Below are positions 6,663 to 10,989 of a DNA stretch of 10,989 bases, in pieces. The DNA is from Cephalothrix spiralis (Eukaryota > Nemertea > Palaeonemertea > Archinemertea > Cephalotrichidae). The stretch spans positions 1-10,989 of the forward strand of contig JAUCNG010385593.1 in the NCBI GenBank assembly GCA_032353305.1, given 5' to 3'. Within the stretch, counting starts at the first letter, position 1. Every line of letters begins with the position of its first letter. The notes beneath the pieces are model-generated. The model saw nothing but the letters and a program-made list of their open reading frames with translations, searched no databases and was not told where the DNA came from. A program made the position numbers and the translations under genes.

Positions 6663-7155
6663 TATTGCAAAGATGGTAATAAAATGATTCCATATTGAAA
6701 ACCCATTTAAAAATAAAGTTGAATTTTCACAGCCAAAAAAAAATACCATCCTATTCTATAAATATTCATACAATCGTATAAAATGAGTAACAATTTCTAC
6801 TTACTTTATTTAATGACTTATATATATAACACATATATATATATATTTAACGCATTGAGATTTGGTTAGTAAAAACAACAGTCAGCCATTTTGGAATATT
6901 GCATTTTGGGATTGATTTCAATCCCAAAATGCATCAAATTAATCCCAAAATGCAATTTTCAAAAAAGGCTGACTGTTGTTTGTGTTAAATATACTAAGTC
7001 ATTAAATAAAGTAAGTAAAAATTGTTTCTCATTTTATATGATTGTATGAATACTTCTAGAATAGTATAGGAGGGTATTTTTTTTGGCTGTGAAAAATCAA
7101 CTTTATTTTTAAATGGTTTTCAATATGGAATCATTTTATTACCATATTTGCAATA
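6663..7155. mobile_element. Large foldback element with ~240-bp arms
   Basis: The left arm starts at 6663 (TATTGCAAAGATGGTAAT) and the right arm ends at 7155 as its inverse (ATTACCATATTTGCAATA). The arms share, in order, AAATGATTCCATATTGAAAA, TTTAAAAATAAAGTTGA, TTCACAGCCAAAAAAA, TATTCATACAATC, ACTTACTTTATTTAATGACT and AACAACAGTCAGCC, at roughly 90% identity by eye. The left arm carries an extra ~33 bp of AT microsatellite and GCATTGAGATTTGG. There is no coding capacity; a transcript would form a long double-stranded hairpin. No clear target duplication is seen; TA occurs near both ends. Confidence 0.88.
6901..6932. repeat. Perfect 15-bp stem hairpin at the foldback centre
   Basis: GCATTTTGGGATTGA (6901-6915) is followed by a TT loop and then its exact inverse TCAATCCCAAAATGC (6918-6932). 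A third copy, AATCCCAAAATGCA, lies at 6940-6953. The centre of the foldback therefore contains its own tight palindrome and can pair in alternative ways. Confidence 0.85.
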
Positions 7156-7500
7156 CTATGCAATTATTAAATGAATTGACAAAAAGCATGCTGATATAAC
7201 CAACTTGGCAATAGAGTTACAAAAATACCAGGAAATACCTAGGGGTAAAATCGTGCAACACGTGATGAATGACCCAAAACCGCATCAGCGTGCAACGAGA
7301 CATCGAATTTAGGGCAATTGTGCAGTTTGAAAATAGCTATTGATGGGCTTTGTTTTTAGCCAAAATCATACCTAATGTGCTTTGTGTGTTCAGGGTTTTA
7401 ATTGTGATCCATAAAAGTCAATTTGTGCCTTATAGTTAGTTCTTCGTGAAAAAAGTCTTAAGGTCATCGAAGAGTTGAGATCAGATAGAATTTGCTTGTC

Positions 7501-7520
7501 AATTGTGATGAATCACAATT
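7501..7520. repeat. Perfect hairpin AATTGTGAT / ATCACAATT
   Basis: A nine-base perfect stem with a two-base loop (GA) lies in the otherwise featureless 7.2-8.1 kb stretch. No T run follows it that would suggest a Pol III terminator. Confidence 0.6.
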
Positions 7521-7566
7521 CTGCCATATATTATCTTCAATCACTGAAGCCGTTCACTATCTGCGG

Positions 7567-7601
7567 GATATCACATGGAAACAGCTTTTTCATGTGATAT
7601 C
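7567..7601. repeat. Perfect 11-bp stem hairpin GATATCACATG / CATGTGATATC
   Basis: The arms 7567-7577 and 7591-7601 are exact inverses with a 13-nt loop. An outer dyad, CGGGATAT (7564-7571) against ATATCCCG (7622-7629), overlaps the left arm and offers an alternative pairing. It could be a small foldback remnant; no function is recognised. Confidence 0.65.
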
Positions 7602-8142
7602 TCTTAGATAGGAAATAGATTATATCCCGAATATAGTCAACGCCTAAATCTAACACGAGGTATAATATATACTGGTTATAATCAGTGGATCTTTTATCTA
7701 TCTATGTATGGTGCATCAAAACGAAGTATGAAAGGGCTTTTAAAAGTCTTCAATTAATTTTCGAGCAAATTATTGGGTATAAAACGTGAAAAACAAAACT
7801 TAAATTTATCATGCTATTGTGTTTTCGTTTGTAATTTTAAAATCCAATGGTGGAATTAAAGCTGCAGTAAATCGTAAACAATCAAATTAGAACGATTAAC
7901 AAATTATACTGGCCAAAGAGTTATGTTGAGTTATGTGATGTCTTTTGAAACATTTTCAAATACGAAATAGATGAATACTTCAGAAAAGTTTATTTTGAGC
8001 ACCGGCAGAAAACGTATGTTTTATGCAATTCTATTATTTACCAAGCATTTCATCACATTTTTTTGCATGTACATTTTTTTGTACATATCCGTGTTGGACC
8101 ATTAAATAAAACACATATAAAACGATTAACGTTTTGGTTTAG

Positions 8143-8185
8143 GGAATTTCGCACTCTGAATTAGACCTCAGTCCTCAGGTTAATG
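8143..8185 (+). other. Weak candidate exon with splice-like ends
   Basis: It is preceded by GTTTTGGTTTAG and followed by ATG then GTGAGTGA, a good donor. The frame is open from 8143 (GISHSELDLSPQVN plus one base). The length is 43 nt, like the candidate at 6334-6376. The acceptor tract is short and contains purines, so I give this little weight. Confidence 0.13.
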
Positions 8186-8309
8186 GTGAGTGATTTCAAA
8201 CTCGGACTCCGTTTTCGTTCGATAATCACTCGCCGTTGATCTGCGGTCAATACCTTTCCATAATGTGGCGCAGTTTTGCATCGAGAATGAAAACTTGGCC
8301 ACACTGCTA

Positions 8310-8833
8310 TACAGCCTGGCCCATAAAGAATGTAAAAAATCTGTTTTTGTCTATTTGATGGCCAAATATTAATGAGGGAGGGCACAAAATTCGACCAATC
8401 GTAGATCTCTAGATAATGATTGATTTTGCATAAAAAATTATTGGATGGAGTCAATTGGTTCCAGTCACGTGACAAAAGTAGGTCCAAAAGAAGACACCTC
8501 TGTGCGCCTGAAAAAAATCGTACGGGGTAAAAAGTAAAATATTTTTGGAAAGCTGTTGAAAAATGCAGTTAAACCAACTATCATATGCAATCCGTCACTA
8601 ACTACATCTTCTGTTGCTGAGGAAAATGTGATAATTTTTTTAGCAATGATTTCAATGCATTATAGTCGTAAAACGTGACTGGAACCATTTGACTCCATCC
8701 AATAATTTTTTATGCAAAATCAATCATTACCTAGAGGTCTACGATTGGTCGAATTTTGAGCCCTCCATCATTAATATTTGGCCATCAAATCGTCAAAAAA
8801 AGAATTTTTACATTCTTTATGGGCCAGGCTGTA
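8310..8833. mobile_element. Foldback element with two 161-bp arms and a 202-bp spacer
   Basis: Arm 8310-8470 and arm 8673-8833 are inverse copies of equal length with about nine substitutions and no indels (~94% identity). They share CAATCATTA/TAATGATTG, GATTGGTCGAATTTTG, AATATTTGGCCATCAAAT and TTCTTTATGGGCCAGGCTGT. Read outward from the spacer, both arms keep an open frame (minus strand 8161-8487, plus strand 8689-9018) whose shared part contains WSNF, INIWPSNRQK and FYILYGPGC. Three of the nine differences are synonymous, including AGA/CGT for the same Arg. No known domain is recognised. The equal arms suggest a recent inverted duplication or a young foldback transposon. Confidence 0.85.
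8464..8473. promoter_or_regulatory. GTCACGTGAC E-box palindrome at the inner arm end
   Basis: This is a perfect 10-bp palindrome containing CACGTG, the class of site bound by USF/MITF/TFE-type bHLH factors. It sits at the inner boundary of the left foldback arm. The right arm keeps only ACGTGAC at the same place, so the palindrome is not shared. Confidence 0.25.
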
Positions 8834-8943
8834 TTGAGATATTTTCCTTTCAAAGATCTCTAAATGACCTAGTTTTTGTCAACAACATTCTCATAATTAT
8901 TAAATTAGTTGCAATTAATAAAAGCATGATGTTTATTAATGCC

Positions 8944-9410
8944 GTTCTCACCTGTCAGCATAGGATTATGAAATATGATATAATACCATGGGAACGAGGA
9001 TGTGCCGTTCTATCTTAAATGTATACTCTCTTTCCACTGAAAAACTAACAGTACAACGCCTTTTTTATGGAATGGTGTAATACTATGTGTGTGTATAATA
9101 TACTTGAGTGAAAGATATGTGAACGACTGCTACCGGAGAGTCGATAGAAATCACTTAAATAAACTTCCTCCGTTGCTATCAGGGAAAAAATAGTGCGGTA
9201 AAAAAGCTGCGCAAAATGTTTTTAGTATTAAACTGAAAAAATAATGATCATTTGTTTCTCAGGCCACACAACCTTCGGTATCCCCCTGCTGACAACCTGT
9301 CACTTCAGAAGAGGTACAGTATCATCCTCGTTCCCATGGTATTATATCATGTTTCATAATGGCCATGGCCAGGAGATGCTATGCTGGTTATGGATTTGAC
9401 AGGTGAGAAT
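8944..9410. repeat. Second inverted pair, left arm 8944-9002, right arm 9323-9410
   Basis: ATTATGAAATATGATATAAT through CCATGGGAACGAGGATG (8965-9002) is inverted at 9323-9360 with one mismatch over 38 bp. TTCTCACCTGTCA (8945-8957) is inverted as TGACAGGTGAGAA at 9397-9409. The right arm holds ~30 extra bp between these two blocks. Perfect 10-bp direct repeats GGTACAGTAT (9313-9322 and 9411-9420) bracket the right arm and could be a target-site duplication of that copy. The arm overlaps the end of the plus-strand frame 8689-9018, which argues against that frame being a gene. Confidence 0.75.
9263..9313 (+). other. Candidate 51-nt exon
   Basis: It is preceded by ATTTGTTTCTCAG, a good pyrimidine-rich acceptor, and followed by GAG then GTACAGTA, a plausible donor. 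It is GC-richer than its surroundings and open in two frames, one beginning HTTFGIPLLTTCHFRR. The frame remains open into the inverted-repeat arm as far as a TGA near 9395-9400, where a CAG-GTGAGA donor-like site lies. Because the donor falls on the GGTACAGTAT direct repeat at the edge of a repeat arm, chance is likely. Confidence 0.17.
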
Positions 9411-9672
9411 GGTACAGTATATGTATAATGTTCCATCATATTACCAAAAACATTTCAGAAAAATGGCAAATCATGGATGCTGATTATTGCGCTCATCGAT
9501 TGGGAAATCCATGCAGCGATGATAACTTGATGCATGGCAACTTGGGTGGTCCCATTCAGCATTAATCTATAGATTTCGATCATGTGAAGCCCAGAACGAA
9601 TCAAAAACTGAGCCCAAAATTTGCACTGACTTTTTCTGCGGCCTTCCGACAATCAAAATGTTAACATGGTGA

Positions 9673-9716
9673 GGGCCTCAGTATAGACGGTATAAAACGA
9701 TGGGGAACTGAGGCCC
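9673..9716. repeat. Inverted repeat GGGCCTCAGT / ACTGAGGCCC
   Basis: The perfect 10-bp arms at 9673-9682 and 9707-9716 are separated by 24 nt. The stem is GC-rich in an AT-rich setting and would be stable in RNA. There is no T run and no neighbouring gene to make it a terminator. Confidence 0.6.
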
Positions 9717-9719
9717 GAA

Positions 9720-10579
9720 ACAAGTGAGGGTGAATGATACTTTGAATGCCAGAATGAAATTGAATAACTTCATTTCAAAAGCACAGTAGACCGATGTCAG
9801 TGTCTATTATGAATGTGATTAGATGAGTGGGTGTCATGTGACTAGATCTAATCATAGAGAACTGGGATCTCTTAATGTTAATTTATGTAAATGAGTGGCA
9901 AAATCGGGTGTATTGAAACCAGTGCCCCCCCCCCCACTTAACATTTTAGAGAACAAAATAATTTGGCCTACCTCTTCACTCTAAAATCCTCACAATATGA
10001 ATTATAATGTAAACTACAACCGTCCTATAGTGAAATCCAGTTTATAATGACAAAACCTGTTTAGCATCGATGTATTTATTGTTAAAATTTCGATGCCTTA
10101 ACCTATTAATATAATAGACTCGCCAATCTCGATCAGGCCAAACTAGACAGATCTTGCCAAACAGTTAAAATATTTTCCAAAACTCAATTAAAATCAACAA
10201 ATTTAGTAATAATGACAATATTTTTGTACTGAACATCGGTCTAAATATGTTAAACCTGTTATTGGCCTGTCTAGTTGGTGAGAGAAGGCCGAGGAGGATG
10301 GTTATTACCCGAGCGCAGCCGATACTAATAATTTAAGAACCGAGCCAGGTTAGTAGTTTAAAGATACATGCATAATATTTCTTCATTCATGTCCAAATGT
10401 CACATTACAAGTCACTGGTACCTATCAAAATTGATCTCATAAACATACCACCAAATTTAAACCATCGATGCAAACATGGCTGAACATTGTCAGTCTCAGA
10501 GATTCGTGCACAATCTTGATATAACTGCATGATTTAAGTGCTATGGTGGGCGGGCTAATATTCATTCGTTCACAAGAGT
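9720..10579. other. Gene-free stretch with a C11 tract and a 10-bp inverted pair
   Basis: There is a homopolymer of 11 C at 9925-9935. AACTAGACAG (10141-10150) is matched in reverse by CTGTCTAGTT (10267-10276). A G/C-richer patch with CCCGAGCGCAGCCGATACTA lies at about 10307-10326. TACCACCAAATTT at 10446-10458 recurs at 10593-10605 in the next element. The open frames here are on the minus strand and show no recognisable domain. Confidence 0.5.
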
Positions 10580-10973
10580 CATATGGAAACGTTACCACCA
10601 AATTTTCAAGGTCAAATTGACATATGGTGAAGGTCAAACAAATTTTGAAAAGTGGTACCAAATGATTGCCAATGTATAGAAGTTTCTTGAAATGGGCGGT
10701 GCATCTGGCACTTTTGTAACCCATCTATGACTTTTTAGCCATGTTTTAGCCCATGTTTTAGACCATACTAAGCGTTTTGAAACCGTTTTGAAACACATAC
10801 TTTTGAAATAAACCCAAGGTGAAATGTTTTTGTAGGTAAATGTTCCTGAGGTCATAAGCTTTATTACGATATATGATATTGCCTAGGTGAAAATAATCTT
10901 GACTAGGCCAGGTGCAATTATACATATCTTCAGGACCCAAAAAATAAGCAAATGGTGATAACGTTTCCATATG
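10580..10973. mobile_element. MITE-like element with 21-bp terminal inverted repeats
   Basis: CATATGGAAACGTTACCACCA (10580-10600; 21 bp, 20/21) is inverted at 10953-10973 with a single mismatch. The right end runs on into the perfect palindrome GTTTCCATATGGAAAC (10963-10978). The ~394-bp body has AGGTCA half-sites (10609 and 10631), repeated GCCATGTTTTAG / GCCCATGTTTTAG (~10738-10760) and repeated TTTTGAAAC (~10775-10795). Overlapping minus-strand frames reflect this repeated composition. No target duplication is visible and the window ends 16 bp further on. Confidence 0.6.
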
Positions 10974-10989
10974 GAAACACTTAGTATGG

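Larger units (their letters stand above)
7156..8140. other. Gene-free stretch with several short hairpins
   Basis: No open frame or repeat family is recognised over about 1 kb. It contains the two hairpins at 7501-7520 and 7567-7601, an imperfect dyad CACGTGATG / CATCAGCGTG (about 7260-7292) with an E-box CACGTG, and ATGTACA/TGTACAT at 8067-8086. An AATAAA at 8105-8110 has no evident gene in front of it. Confidence 0.5.

Noticed and set aside
8105-8110. AATAAA polyadenylation signal
   Set aside because: No coding sequence ends before it, and AATAAA is frequent by chance in AT-rich DNA.
9455-9652. 65-codon minus-strand open frame
   Set aside because: No domain, no repeat evidence and no splice or promoter context; the length is expected by chance in a window of this size.
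9925-9935. C11 homopolymer as a special structure (i-motif)
   Set aside because: A single C run is not enough for an intramolecular i-motif, and it may be a sequencing-length artefact.
10437-10970. Three overlapping minus-strand open frames
   Set aside because: They lie in and next to the MITE-like element, overlap in different frames and show no known protein features.
1-10989. Bacterial operon, phage, CRISPR array or toxin-antitoxin system
   Set aside because: No long coding frames, ribosome binding sites, regularly spaced CRISPR-type repeats or bacterial promoters. The only regular repeats have the form of eukaryotic minisatellites.

Overview
This looks like nuclear DNA of a eukaryote. 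It is AT-rich, has no prokaryote-style run of genes, and is packed with inverted repeats, minisatellites and homopolymer tracts. The style (many short non-autonomous elements with long inverted arms, GCGGCGGG motifs next to A/T tracts, short exon-like islands in long AT-rich stretches) is what I would expect from a marine invertebrate, perhaps a bivalve mollusc. That is an inference from general character, not a database match. No complete protein-coding gene, rRNA, tRNA or CRISPR array is visible, and most long open frames lie inside repeats.

Layout. At the left edge (3-152) a strongly hydrophobic frame ends in TAA and is probably the C-terminal end of a membrane-protein gene that starts outside the window. 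Then come a small hairpin (447-490), a foldback of 15-bp units (683-829) and a MITE-like element with 29-bp terminal inverted repeats and G/C-plus-A/T modules (1256-1800). From 2139 to 2670 an exon-like patch and an inverted, diverged second copy of part of it flank an ~80-bp tandem repeat. A dispersed repeat family occurs three times (2659-2763 forward, 3134-3367 reverse, 5267-5526 forward). The first two copies form the arms of an inverted structure. The third lies inside another element with ~110-bp inverted ends (about 5013-5911).

Further right are a ~30-bp GAGCAGTGAG minisatellite (4331-4664) split by a small insert, a candidate 43-nt exon with strong splice signals (6334-6376), a large foldback (6663-7155), a foldback with two 161-bp arms about 94% identical (8310-8833), a second inverted pair (8944-9410) and a MITE-like element at the right edge (10580-10973).

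No working gene system can be assembled from these parts. The best reading is an intergenic or intronic region colonised by several families of non-autonomous, hairpin-forming elements, with a few possible exons. The points most worth testing are the foldback families, the nested element carrying a CRE and an NRF-1-like site, and the candidate exons.
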